From the NCBI RefSeq assembly GCF_019175285.1, contig NC_056527.1:107297746-107361745 (forward strand): a stretch of DNA of 64,000 nucleotides, in the 5' to 3' direction. The notes beneath the pieces were generated by a model that saw only the letters and a program-made list of their open reading frames with translations, was not told where the DNA came from and did no database searches. Below, one piece after another: positions 24,342-51,573 of this stretch. How positions within the stretch are numbered: the first letter of the stretch is position 1; each line of letters begins with the position of its first letter. A program made the translations under genes and the position numbers. This stretch comes from Sceloporus undulatus (taxonomy: Eukaryota; Chordata; Lepidosauria; Squamata; Phrynosomatidae).

Positions 24342-25198
24342 CATCCACTGCCCAAAAGTGAGCCTTGTTCTGCAGCCTGTCCCCTGCATTCCACAGGGGC
24401 CCTGTGCCTTTAATAGCTGCACAGTATGGAAGAATTCAACAGGTTCAACTGTTCAGCTGTTGTTGCATCCTAAGGAAATTCTGTTTGTTATGCTGCTGCT
24501 AAAGCCACAGGAACTCTGTTAAAAAGAACAGTTGGCAACCCTGTCCTACTTTCCCTTCCAGCTTGGTAAACCATTCATCCTGGCTTCCAGGAAATCCAGA
24601 AGCCGGGTCTTTCATCTTCACATTGTAAACTATTCTTCTCTGCATTGTGCTTAGTGTGTGTGTGTGTGTATTCACCCCAATTCATCACTTGTTTTAACCC
24701 CGTTGACACAATTAAAAACCAAAAATCGATCTCTAGAAATGCTTTTTCCCCAGGTCCTCTTTCCTTATGCATCCCAGCTTCCTTCCCAAAACATCACGGT
24801 GGCTTTCTCAGCCCTTCCCTTTTCATAACCTACTAAATTTCACTTCATTCCCAATGGACCCAGGAGTCCTGATTTTGCGATAACCAATCCAATAAGGGCA
24901 ACATTGGGCGGGACTTCCCTTTGAATACACTTCCAAGCTTTGCCTCCTAACAGGGAACCTTCCTGCTTTAAGGTGGCATCGCAGAGATGTGCCCCTCGAA
25001 TTTTCCTTGCTTTCTAGCTCAGTTGCACAATGACCAGTTAACAAGCCTAGGCCAGAATTGTTTACCCTCTTGGCCAACTAAGGTCAGATAGGAATGTATA
25101 AAAAAGAGGGTCAGTTCAAAAAATTAGCTCCTTTTTTTCCAACCTAGGGCCATTCATACGATTTAGGGAGTCTGGGGCAGGTGTAGAGATGTAGTTAC

Positions 25199-25342
25199 TT
25201 GTTGTTGTTCTTATGTGCCTTCAAGACATTTCTGACTTACAGCAACTAGATCATGGGTGTTTCTTGGCAAGTTTTGTTCAGTGGATGTTTGCCATTACCT
25301 TCCTCTGAGGCTGAGAGGCCTTCACCCAATCTGTCTTCATGG
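25199..25342 (-). repeat. tRNA-headed SINE tail fragment
   Basis: The + strand opens with 'gttgttgttcttatgtgcct', the reverse of the SINE tail and ACA repeat, and runs into the middle region ('cattaccttcctctgaggct'). The tRNA-like head is missing. Confidence 0.7.
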
Positions 25343-25394
25343 CAACGTCCCTGCAGAGAATCCCAAAAATGCAGGTGGCTGCATTGGTCTAAAA

Positions 25395-25856
25395 CAGGCA
25401 TGCACAGCACATGGTCCAGGGGCTGCATGTGGCCCGCCAAAAGATTTTGGGTGGCCCATGTGGATGTGGAACAATTTCAAGCCTGGTCCACTGCTAAGCC
25501 TTCTCCTGAGGAGAAGGCCAGGCAGCAGATAGGCAAACGCTTGCCAAGCAAGGCTCCTCCACCATCCGGCTTTCTTCTGAGGAGGCCAGATGATGGAGGA
25601 GGAGGATAGGCAAATAGTTGCCTTACGAGGTTCCTCCACTCCTTGGCTTTCTCCTGAGGAGAACTGAGGATGGGTGAACCCTCACAATGCTCCTCTGCTG
25701 CTTGGCTTCCTCTTGAGGAAAGGGGCAAAGAGAGGAGGACGGAATTAATATTAATTGTTATTAATTATTAATATTTAATTAAAACCTATCTGCAGCCCGA
25801 AGAAGTTGACCTATTTAAATTTTGGCCCCTTCCTATCGCCAAGTTGTGCAGATCTG
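25395..25856. mobile_element. hAT-type non-autonomous DNA transposon
   Basis: Flanked by the direct 8-bp duplication gtctaaaa (25387-25394 and 25857-25864), the size made by hAT transposases. Ends are caggcatgcacagc and, inverted, cagatctgcacaac. The interior holds three to four imperfect copies of a roughly 75-bp unit with 'ggctttctcctgaggaga'. Reverse-strand open frames inside are repeat artefacts. Confidence 0.8.
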
Positions 25857-25965
25857 GTCTAAAACAATTTCTAGGTGCTTTCTTCTCCATAAGGAACAGG
25901 TCTTCTGTAAACTTAATGGATCTTGCCAATGCAAGACCAAGCCATCCCAAAATATTTCCATTTAT

Positions 25966-26216
25966 AACAAAGATAACTCAGTGGTTAGAGCATCAGACTA
26001 CGACCCTGGAGACCTGTGTTTGATTCCCACCTTGGCCATGAAACGCTTTGGAGGACCTTGGGCAATTCACATGCTCTCAGCCTCAGGGGAGGCAACGGCA
26101 AACCTCCTCTGAAGAAATATTGCCAAGAAAACCCTACGATAGGATTGCCTTAGGGTCACCATAAGTCAGAAGCAAATTATGAAGTCACACAGCAGCAACA
26201 ACAAAACTCATGCCAA
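25966..26216 (+). repeat. tRNA-headed SINE (Sauria/ACA type), near full length
   Basis: Starts 'aactcagtggttagagcatc', which closely resembles a tRNA A-box region, has B-box 'tgtttgattcc', then 'aagaaaaccctacgatagga', 'gggtcaccataagtcagaag' and ends in 'agcagcaacaacaaaac'. Confidence 0.85.
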
Positions 26217-26321
26217 GCAATACATTATCCCATTTCCCCTTTCTGTGCTGTTAGGCTTGCACTGCTATTCAAAGGCAACTGGAGAGTCCAAAGGCTGGCA
26301 GATGATTTCATTAAAAGGAGA

Positions 26322-26550
26322 GTCAGCATGATGTAGTAGTTTGGGTGTTGAGCTAGGACACTGGAAAACCAGAGTTTGAATCCCTGCTAGGCCATGGGAA
26401 CCCACTGGGGAGCCTTGGGCAAGTCATACTCTCTCAGCCTCAGAAGAAGGCAAGGACAAAAATCCTCTGAACAAATTCTGTCAAGAAAATCACATTATAA
26501 GTTTGCCTTAGGGTCTCCATAAGTCAGAAATGAATTGAAGGCACACAAAG
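26322..26550 (+). repeat. tRNA-headed SINE (Sauria/ACA type)
   Basis: Head 'gtagtagtttgggtgttg', B-box-like 'gagtttgaatccctg', tail 'gggtctccataagtcagaaa' and 'gaaggcacacaa'. Diverged but complete in layout. Confidence 0.8.
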
Positions 26551-26848
26551 CTCACCAAAAAGTCCTGGGGCTTTGGCCCTGTAACATAACATCTCATGCT
26601 GGTATAGAAAAGAGAATAGAGATTCTTGCAGCAAATTAGTTTGTCTCAAATTAATATCGGAAATATTGAGTCCTACAAGAACAACACCCACTGGGTTCAC
26701 AAAATAAGAGAAGGCTGCCAGAAAAAGTCCTTTCTACTATGAGATTGGATCCAGATTTAGCCATATGTAGGGCAGAGGCACTGAAATCAGTAGGACAGAG
26801 GCTAGTCCTAGCTAATGGAGCTCCACTGATGTGTGACTAAGGCTGCTT

Positions 26849-27042
26849 CTACACTACAGAAATAAATACCACTATAACTTGCATGGCTCAATTCTGGGAT
26901 TTGTAGTTTGGTGGGGCACCAGCGCGCTCTGACAGAGAAGGCTAAATCTCATACAAAACTACAAATCCTAGAATTCAATGGAACTGAGTTCTGGCAATTA
27001 AAGTGGTGTCAAACTGCTTTATTTCTGCAGTATGGATTCACC
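26849..27042. repeat. Family B fold-back MITE
   Basis: Left arm 'ctacactacagaaataa..gggatttgtagtttggt' is mirrored by 'aaaactacaaatcctagaat..ttatttctgcagtatgga'. The centre is 'gctctgacagagaaggct'. Non-coding DNA transposon derivative. Confidence 0.7.
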
Positions 27043-27339
27043 TGAAGTCTGGATCCAGTTGTTGGGGATACTGGAGGCTGGAGAGCTTAAATGAGGAAAC
27101 TTTTAGAGGTGTAGCAGATGCATCTTTCATTTGAGAGGCTACTTGAGCATATGGGAGCATGGAGATTATTGTCCTCATCCCCCTCCTAATACTACATCCT
27201 ACCCTGGAGGTGGAGGAACAATTCAAAAAGTGTACGCAGGTTGAGTCTCCCTTGAAATGCTTGGAACCAGAGGTGTTTGGGATTTCAGAGTTATTTGGAT
27301 TTTGGAATATTTGCATATACATAATGAGATATTGTAGAA

Positions 27340-27560
27340 GCCAACAAGGTGTAGTGGTTTGAGCACTGGACTATGGCTCTGGAGAACAGGGTTCAAATCC
27401 CCACTCAGCCATGAAACACACTGGGTGACCCTGGGCAAATCACACTCTCTCAGCTTCAGAAGATGGCAATGGCAAGAAATTTGCCAAGAAAACCCTATGA
27501 TGGTTTTGCCTTAGGATCGCCATAGGTTGGAAACAACTTGAAGGCAGACAACAACAAAAT
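27340..27560 (+). repeat. tRNA-headed SINE (Sauria/ACA type), clearest copy
   Basis: Complete: A-box 'gtagtggtttgagcac', B-box 'ggttcaaatcc' at about 27390-27400, middle 'caaatcacactctctcag', tail 'atcgccataggttggaaaca' and 'acaacaacaaaat'. A good reference copy for the family in this window. Confidence 0.85.
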
Positions 27561-29434
27561 CACTAGGGGAGTGAGGGGGTGCACCTAAAGGGGGGTCACC
27601 AAGTTACAAACTGCTTACAAACTGGAGGGTGTTACAAAGACATCACTGTTCTCTAAACATCTGCTTTTTGGCAGAAATGGACTGTGGCATCCACCTGTGT
27701 GCATTTAAAATGCTGAAGAGATGGTATGAGTGCGGTGAGGCTTGAGGGAAGAGAAAGGAGAGGCCTCAGGTTTTTAAAAAAAACTGCAGGCTGCTGTTTT
27801 TTCTAAGCACATGTACATGGGTACAGGACCAGCCCTACCATTTGACAAGATGAGCAGACTGCCTCAGGCAGCAGGTTTGGGGGGTCATGAAAGGGCAGCC
27901 CATGTTAGTTATTCCCTCTGTTATTACTGTATTTTTGCTGCCAGGGATTGAAAGAGGAAAGAGTGGACTCATCTCATGTGCCAAAATAACTTGGCTGGCT
28001 TGGGAGCTATGCAGCACGATGAAGTTTGTGTGCACATGCCATTTGCTGCTGCACCTGAGGGAGAAAAATGCCTTTTTGTGTAAACAGTGTTTACCCCCCT
28101 CAGACCCCTACCTTCAGCATCAACAACAACACCATTTTTCTGAGCGACTCAGAGATCCTTGTGAACAGAGCTCAGGGAATTTCTTTTAAGAAGAATGGAT
28201 CTAATGATGTGCTGACTCCATCGATAACTGAGCGGTGGTAGGATCCCAGAGCATCATTCTGCCACTGCTCAAGTTAAGGATGTCTTCGGTGTGTCATTAT
28301 ACTTACTCATCTTAAAAATAACCTTCCAAGCTCTGGTTCTAACTGGTAGTAGGGCAATTGGGGGACCAAGTCCATGTTAAACTCAGCCGCTGGAAACCAG
28401 CTTCTTTACTACTTCTCACACTCAGGTCTTCCAAGGACACTGAGTTTTGCTGCACAGAGAGGTTCTTCCAAACAGCTTTATGCATGAAATATTGTTTTCT
28501 CCATCATGGATTTAGACATCAGGGCATGCAGGGGCAATAACAAGGGGGTTGATGTCATCATTTAAAGGTACAATTTTAATTTTGCTAGTTGTTTCTGTCA
28601 CAACTCCTGCCATTACATTCAGTGACAGCCAGGAATTGCGATTTATGCGTAACATTAGCACACATACACACACAAAATATATATTGCGAAGGATTCTGTA
28701 TGGGATGGTATGTGGTATGGGAGACAGTCAATGGGGCATGACATCATGAGTTACCGCACTGGGTGAGGCCAACCCTAATGACGCCATTGTGGGCATTTAC
28801 AACCATTAGTATCAGTTTTCCCGGTGGATGATTTTGAGAAGAGAACAGGAAGCAATGCATGGATCAACATATTTAATCCCTTGCCAGCATCCCTTGTTCT
28901 CCTTTGGTGTTTCTGGCCTGCAGCTCCCATTGTCCCTGACCAAATAGGTCACCCTAGTTAGGAACCCTGGGAGTTGTAATCCTACAATTGTGATACAATT
29001 TCACAATTGTGTGTCGCCTTGGGTCCCAACTTGGGGAAGGGCAGGATAGAAATAAAATGAATAAATAAAACACAACATCTGGAGACCTAAGGCTGGAAAC
29101 CGCTGGTTTGGTCCAACCTTCCCTGCCTGATGCCTGTGGATGGTGGGTCTTGCGCTCTAAGAATTCTGAAGGGCACCAACTTAAGGCCATGCTAGTTGGG
29201 GGGATTCTGGGAGTTTCAGTTCTAAAAAGGTGTCTGGGGATGCTGGGAGTTGTCACCCCCCTAAAAAATAATAATGTCTCCAACCTCTGCCTCTTTGTGA
29301 TTGTGAATCAGATTGTAAATGGCGATAATAGCAGAAATAATATTGGCGTAAAAGCTGGGGCCACTGTGCCTTGTAGAAGTAGCAGAACGCTTGGTACTAT
29401 GAATGTGAAATGGGTTGTGTGAACTTGAAAGAGT

Positions 29435-29609
29435 CCATCCACACTGCAGAAATAATCCAGTTTGAGACCGCGTTGACTGCCATGGCTCAATGCTATGGAA
29501 TGCTGGGAATTGTGGTTGGTACAACCAACCACAGTTCCCAGCATTCCATAGCATTGAGCCATGGCAGTCAAAGTGGTCTCAAACCAAATTATTTCTGCAG
29601 TGTGGATGC
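29435..29609. repeat. Family B fold-back MITE, nearly perfect palindrome
   Basis: Ends 'ccatccacactgcagaaata' and 'tatttctgcagtgtggatgc' are inverted. Arms of about 85 bp meet at 'ggttggtacaaccaacc' near 29521. Few mismatches between the arms imply a young or gene-converted copy. Confidence 0.85.
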
Positions 29610-29819
29610 AGCCTTCTTGAGTGATCTTCTCCTGAGCAAAGTAGCTGTTCTTGCACTGCCTGAGCCTCAGCTGGTGATGCTAGAATTTTATTTTATTCTG
29701 TTTTCTGGTAATGCTAGCATTTTGTTTCTCCAATCCACCTTAAAACATTCTCTTTTCTCCCCTCCCAACTCCTCTCTCTCTCTCTCTCTCTTTCTCAATT
29801 GCATCTCTTGGGGTCCCTT

Positions 29820-30400
29820 GGGAGTGAGTGGGGAAGGGAAAGTGAGAGAGAAAGATCTGTGCGTTTTAGAAAAGGAGGGGAAAGGAAAGGGGGAAAGGGA
29901 AGCTGTGAGATGCGGAGGAGAAGAAGGAGAAGAAGGAGGGAAAGGGACAAGCAGGCGAGGGAGGTATAATAAGAGTAAAGGAGGGAAGGCAAGAGGGAAA
30001 GAGGAGGAAGAAAGGAGAGAGGAAAGGTGGAAGAGTTCATAGCAGGGAAAGGTAGAAAGGGAGGCAATAGAACAGAAGGAGGAGGTAGATCGGGAAGAAG
30101 GCAGAGAGGGAAGGTGGGAAAAGAGGCTGAAAGGAAAGAGAGGAAGAAGGGAAGGATAAAAAGGAGGTGGAAGAGAGAGGAGGAGGAGGAGGAGGAGAGG
30201 CGAGGAAAGAGAAGAAGTTAAGTTTGGGGACTCTGCAAAGCGATCTTCTTCATCATCTTCATCCTCTTTTGCCTTCCTCTGATCCCCCAAAATCTCGCAG
30301 GAAGGAGTTCCACCGATCCTTAGATCCTTTCCTTCCAAAAGAAGGAGAAGATCAGAAAGGATGGAGTGATCGCGGAAGAGGAAAAGGAGGAGGAAGAGGA
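29820..30400. repeat. Purine-rich (GA/GGA) low-complexity tract upstream of CA11
   Basis: The + strand is almost all A and G for several hundred bases, with GAGGAG, GAAGAA and AGGGAA runs. It gives rise to long Ser/Leu/Pro-rich open frames on the reverse strand that have no domain. Such tracts can adopt triplex DNA; whether it is transcribed is unknown. Confidence 0.8.
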
Positions 30401-30627
30401 GGAGGAGTTGGAGGCTGTTGTGGGCTGGATGTGTGGGGCCCCTGGAGAGTGAGACCCCACCCGAAAAGACAAAAATCCCACCCAAAAAAGATCCCTTTCC
30501 ATAGGGAGCCCCCCCCCCCAAAAAAAAACTGTCATCACTCTCCTCTTGGAAGAGGAAAGGGGGGTCCCCTGGAGAAGGGGAGGGAGAAAGATGGAGGGAT
30601 GGAGGAGGAAGGAAAGCTAGGGAAAGG

Positions 30628-30745
<118 letters not shown>

Positions 30746-30872
30746 GCAGGCAATAAATAGGGCATGGAGGAGGTAGGGGGCTTTCAGGGGCAATAGGAGA
30801 GAGAGAGAGAGAGAAAGAGAGAGGGCATGAATGAGGTAAGGGGCTTTCAGGAGCAATAGGCAATAGGAGATT

Positions 30873-30890
30873 AGATAGATAGATAATAGG

Positions 30891-30953
<63 letters not shown>

Positions 30954-30978
30954 NNNNNNNNNNTAGATAGATAGATAG
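30873..30978. repeat. (GATA)n microsatellite, block 2, with assembly gap
   Basis: GATA units run from 30873 to 30953 with one interruption, are cut by ten Ns (30954-30963) and resume to 30978. The true length is unknown. Confidence 0.95.
30954..30963. other. Assembly gap (10 N)
   Basis: Ten Ns inside a GATA repeat. The round length suggests a placeholder, so distances to the CA11 start may be wrong. Confidence 0.98.
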
Positions 30979-31184
30979 CAAGCATGGAGGAGGGGAGAGG
31001 CTTTCAGGGACAATAGGGTTTCTTGGTGGGGGACCCTCATCGGATCAGGCGTGGATCCTGGAAAGCCCCCCACCAAACACCTCTCCAGAGGCTGCGGAGG
31101 CGAGAGGGGATTTCCAGTCTTGAAGAGCATCTTTCCTTCCTTCCTTCCTTCCCTCCTTCCTTCCTTCTCTTTCTGCCCACCAGG

Positions 31185-46678
<15,494 letters not shown>

Positions 46679-47832
46679 CTGAAGCCTGGCGCAGCACGTT
46701 TTCTCCCATTGAATGCTTGAGGGTGGCTGTCGCTCCTTCAAAATGTGATGTCTGACTACAACCTCCCACCTCTGGGTGACTCGTTGGCCTCCCGCCATGA
46801 ACAGGGGAATAATGTAGGGTGTGAATCCACATTTGAGTTTTCATCTCAATGGTGCTCGGAACACACATGCTTACCCTGGTGTGGCTTCCAGAGGTTTTCC
46901 AAAATAAGACCAGGGCTATTTGTAAGCAGAATGTGGCATGCTTCCCATTGAACAGCCATATCTTAATAGGGAGTGGGAGCCCCCCAGAAGCTTGAGGACT
47001 AAAATCTTGCCCACTGACATTGCCTCCCTGCATTCCCAAAGAAAATTATCTTTGTTCTAGACATCCAGTATATTTGAAATCTCTATGAGCCCCACATGTT
47101 AGGGAGTGTACCCCAAATTCTGGGCAGCCCAATTAAGCTGGACTGTACTTTAAATGCTGCACTTACCTCAGAATGTTTTCTTGGGCATATAAGTAATGGA
47201 AACTACCCTCCTCCGTGTCTGAGTGAGACCCCAAGATGTTTGTGGGCAATACTCAGGGCCATGGGGCACCAAAATCCAAGTAGGATGGTTTCCCCCATAC
47301 ATGTTAATGTCCTGAACTTCAGAATGTTTTTGGGGAGGGGGATGCAGAAATACAGTGGGAATAACCCCAGAATCCTGAATTACTTTCATTATTTGCAAAG
47401 GGGGGGGGGTGGACTTGCACTAATGGGAGGTAATCTACGGTGGAAAATACAGATAAAATATCTATCCTGGGAAGTTTAGGAAAATACGAAGACCAATTCT
47501 ACAGGATTATGATAATATCTGAATGGTCTTCAAGAGAGGAAAACATTTTATTGCCAAAAGAAATCTACTATTTGAATATGGATGAATATTACTGATTTTA
47601 AAAAAATAATTTTCAAAACAAGCTCTGGAGTCCCTGGAGTGAAATTTCTTTTAAAAGTTCAGAGACTAAATGGGATGTTTTGGTGTTATGGCCCAATCCA
47701 AGCTGGGATGAACAGGAGTGTTGTGGGGGTAAGAACATCAGTCAGCCCCTTTCTTAGCAATGAGAGAACAGACCCCCATCAATTACAGCAGCTGCTGACC
47801 AGTGAATGGGGATTGGGGGACTTTCACAGTCC

Positions 47833-48068
47833 CTGTGTGTGTGGTGTATGCCTTCAAGTCATTTCCAACTTATGGCGACTCTAAGGCAAACCTATTATGG
47901 GGTTTTCCTGGCAAATTTGTTCAGCGGAGGTTTGCCATTGCCTTCCCCTGTGGCTAAGAGTATGTGACTTTTCCAAGGTCACCCAGTGGGTTTCATGGCT
48001 AAGCTGGGAATTGAACCCTAGTCTCTGAAGTCAAAGTCCAACACTCAAACCCCTGCAGCACACTGGCT
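47833..48068 (-). repeat. tRNA-headed SINE (Sauria/ACA type)
   Basis: Reversed tail 'tatgccttcaagtcatttcc', 'aacttatggcgactctaagg', middle 'tttgccattgccttcccctg', head 'caacactcaaacccctgcag'. Well preserved. Confidence 0.8.
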
Positions 48069-49026
48069 CTTTCACAGCCCCTTTCTATTTGCTAAAAGAG
48101 GGGGTATGTACAGAGTGTAAATACGAAGAAGTTGCAAATATACAACTCTTGGTTATGCAATCATTACTACCCAATTGGATTCCGGCCATTGTCTTCCAAT
48201 CTGACGTCGGGAAAGAAGCCAGGCAGGGCTAAACAAGAAGGATCCAAGGGTGCCTGAGACAGAACATGCCAGTAATGAGCATTCTAGTAGGTGCAGGAGA
48301 GCTGATCATTAGAGATGCAGACATCTGGGTTTGTGGGAGCCACTGCCCTGATTTTACTTTTAATTATCAGGGTATTCCACTGGTTCAAGTCCATGTGTGT
48401 ATGTCTTAAGTGGGGAACCCAAATTTGTTATCAGGATGTTCTTGTTTCTTGGCTGTATTTAGTGACTGCATTCTCAGATAGTATCTTTCTGAGATCTTCA
48501 TGGTAGCTGCATGCTTGTCTGAGTGGGAGAGTCTGGGCTTCCTTCTGGGAGCTGGGGGCGTGGGGTTGTTCCTTTTCTTTCATTTGCTCATATCCTGAAT
48601 TGGTTTGCCAAACAAAAGAAGGACTAGGCTGATCTCCAGACAAGTGCTGGCTCTTTTTCCTTTCCTGCTGACCAGGTAAGTCTATCTCTCTATCTGCTCA
48701 AGAGTCCTCATGATGGCTGCATAGACCACATGATGAATTGTCTGACTGATCAGAATGTTGCAAACATCACGTATTGCCTACATTAGAAATGGGAAGCTTT
48801 AGGGTTTTTGGACTACAATACCCAGAGTTCTCTGTCCAGCACACTGCAATCATGCTATTGTTCCCTTGATCAAAATGATCAGGGTACTATTAAGATGGAA
48901 TACAAAACAGGTGAATGCATGGAGAAAAGTGTTGTAATAATGGGGGACATCAACCACTCTCATAGTGGCCATGCTGGCTGGAAAATTCTGGACAATGAAG
49001 TCCAAAAAACTATAATCTCAAAAGTG

Positions 49027-49205
49027 AAGTCGAAGGATTTCATGGCCGGCATCCATAGTTTTTTGTGGGTTTTTCGGGCTATGTGGCCATGTTCTATGAG
49101 TTTATTCCTGACAGTTTGCCAGCATCTGTGGCTGGCATCTTCAGAGAATGCTAACCTGGAAGAGAGTGGGTATATATATACTATGTGACCCTGGGTCACT
49201 ATCTG
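49027..49205 (-). mobile_element. Penelope-like element terminal-repeat fragment
   Basis: Carries 'gaaggatttcatggccggca', 'gtgggtttttcgggctatgt' and 'ctggcatcttcagagaatgc', a sequence I recognise as the terminal region of Penelope-like retroelements of lizards. No coding part remains, so it is an old fossil. The segment 49105-49144, read in reverse, has a hammerhead-ribozyme-like layout. Confidence 0.55.
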
Positions 49206-49659
49206 CTTAGGACCAGGTAGGTAGGGGCCAATAAGAATTCTCAAAATGTGCATGAAGAAGTGGTGTGGAGACAAGAGATTTGGATTTATTGGAGGACTTT
49301 ATAGGACAAGATGGGTCTGTGCAAAAGGAATGGGCTCCCCCTTGAATGGAAACTGAATCAGACTGCTGGCAATGGACATGAAAAAGGGAGAAGAGTAGCA
49401 TTTAAACTAAACCCGAGGGAACAATTGACAGGAGCTGAGAAGCATCCAGTTTGGGCTGAATCACTCCTGTGGGATGAAAGTAAAAGTGTTTCTGATTGCT
49501 CAACTGGGGATGGAATGGAAATAAGATCACATTAAAACAAGACAGTCAGAGACCTAAGAGCTTAGGTGGAAAAAATGTACACATCATAGACATAACGGGG
49601 GCTTATATATGTGTTTCTGTGCTAATGCTAGAAGCCTCTGAGTGGAAATTTGAGTGTTA

Positions 49660-50250
49660 TACATCTTGGTATTAAGTGAGCATAACATCGCAAGCATAAC
49701 CTAGTGAGAGAGAATCAGTAGGATACAGCTTTTTCTGGGTACAATGGGGAAAGACCAGGAAGGATGCGATGGAGTTGGCAAAGTGTAAAATGAACCAACA
49801 ACTTTAAAAGAAGTGGTCAGGAGTGACAACTATCAGGCTTCAAAAGTAATTTAATACTTGGGGGGGGGGTGTCAAAATGCTCAGGGTGATATGACTCAGG
49901 ATTGGCCATAGCAGAAAGTGTTCTAATAATGAGGGATGTGAATCACCTTTACATTGACCAGGTATAAATGTAGGTTGTAACCATTATAGAGGTAACATTT
50001 TTTGATACCCTAAAGGGCTGAATCCTAAAACAGCTGGTCACAAGAATGACCAAAGGAAAGGTGATCCTGGACTTAATCCTAAATGGTGCTGCCAGAGATT
50101 TAATGCAAGGGGTGAGCATTCTTGTTGAGAGAATATGTGACACAATAACATTGGAAAGGAGGAACGAGTACAAATGAAGTTGAAAGGAAACATCAAGAAG
50201 GTAAAAGCATTCCAAAATCCTGCAAATTACTCAATACCAAAGTAAGAGGC
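49660..50250 (+). repeat. Possible degraded LINE-like sequence
   Basis: Short reading MRDVNH near 49932 and MGDINH near 48940 recall the MGDFN motif of LINE endonucleases, and the phrase 'ggtgatcctggacttaatcc' looks like repeat sequence met elsewhere in lizards. Many stops; no domain can be followed. Low confidence. Confidence 0.25.
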
Positions 50251-50315
50251 TGTGCTAGAATGTTTACTACTGGTCAGAAAAGATAACACAAAGTTCAACA
50301 GTCAAGATCCTACAT

Positions 50316-50684
50316 CAGGGGTAGGCAACCTGCGGCCCGCGGGCCGGATGCGGCCCGGCAAGGCCTTGGGACCGATTGCCGCCGGGGCCTTTGGCATCTA
50401 CCACGAGGGGCCATGGTGGGGCAATTGTCTATGAGCCTCAGAAACATGCATTTATCTTAACAATTTTTTAAAAAATCAGCAATTTTTTTCCGTGTCCGCC
50501 ATTTTTTATTTAAAAGTGCCTTCCATTTGAAAATTTTGTCCTACATTTGTCCCGGTTTATTTATTTATTTTAATTTTTTTTTTTAAAAAAATTATTTAAT
50601 TATTTATTTTTGGCCTTCGGCCCCCCCCCAGTTGTCTGAGGGACAGCAACCCGGCCCCCGGCTCAAAAGGGTTGCCTACCCCTG
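50316..50684. mobile_element. hAT-type non-autonomous DNA transposon with intact target duplication
   Basis: Exact 8-bp duplication tcctacat at 50308-50315 and 50685-50692. Ends 'caggggtaggcaacctgcgg' and 'agggttgcctacccctg' are inverted hAT-type termini. Interior is AT-rich with a short open frame that has no domain. Confidence 0.9.
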
Positions 50685-51573
50685 TCCTACATAATAGCCC
50701 ATGTTTCATAACTTTATCTGTAGCTACACTGCAGGAATGCAAAAAAGCTTTGTTACTGAATTGAGTATTGAACATTTCCAATGTGCATTGTATATATCTA
50801 TTTGCTTTTACACTTCCTAGCTGGTGTCAAGATGCACACTCCAATGCACATATGTGCCCACTGCACATTGGGCCATGGTGCATCAGTCACTCCACTGCCT
50901 ACTGTCAAACAATAGATACCTGTCCGTTGCAATGTTATGGCAACCCTTAGGTGAATACAAATGTTGTGAAGCTACTCAATTTAGTTATTTGCACACATAA
51001 ATTCATTTATGAAAATGTAATTCCCAAGTAGAATGCCAGCCAGCATCACCAGTATGGTTAGGAAGAAACATCAATTTAGTTGTAAGAGAGGGCAAAGGAT
51101 TCCTTTCCGTCAGTAGCTGGAATTCTTTCTCATGGCAAACAATAATGAACACATTAGAAAATGCAAAAAAGGTGGTATGAGGGTTTGTTTTTAAAGTAAA
51201 GGATTTGTATCAAGACAAACAATAAAGAATTATTTACATACATAAGAAGGAAAACAATCCTGGACATGGTTGGACCATTGTATCACAATGAAGTAAAGAA
51301 AGGTAAGAAACATGCCCAAAAGGTAAATGTATTCTTTTTGCTGGTGTCCCACACTCCTTGGGTTACAGAGCTAAGAAAACCTCACTGTGTCACACCCAGA
51401 AACCCCCAACTATGATGGTTATGTTGGCAAGGGGACTCTGGGAGTTGTAATCCAAAAACTAGCTTTTTAGGCACAGTATCTCCTATGGACATCTGTTATA
51501 GCCTTATTGCCCATTTCAAGTTGCAAGGGAGATGAGTGTCTCCAAAGAGTCCACTACAGATTTTAATCTACAC

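Noticed and set aside
27340-27410. A tRNA gene
   Set aside because: A- and B-box-like motifs are present but the segment does not fold as a cloverleaf and is repeated many times with a shared tail; it is a SINE head.
50252-50434. 60-codon frame near 'tgcggcccgcgggccgg'
   Set aside because: It lies across the end of a hAT element with an exact target duplication.
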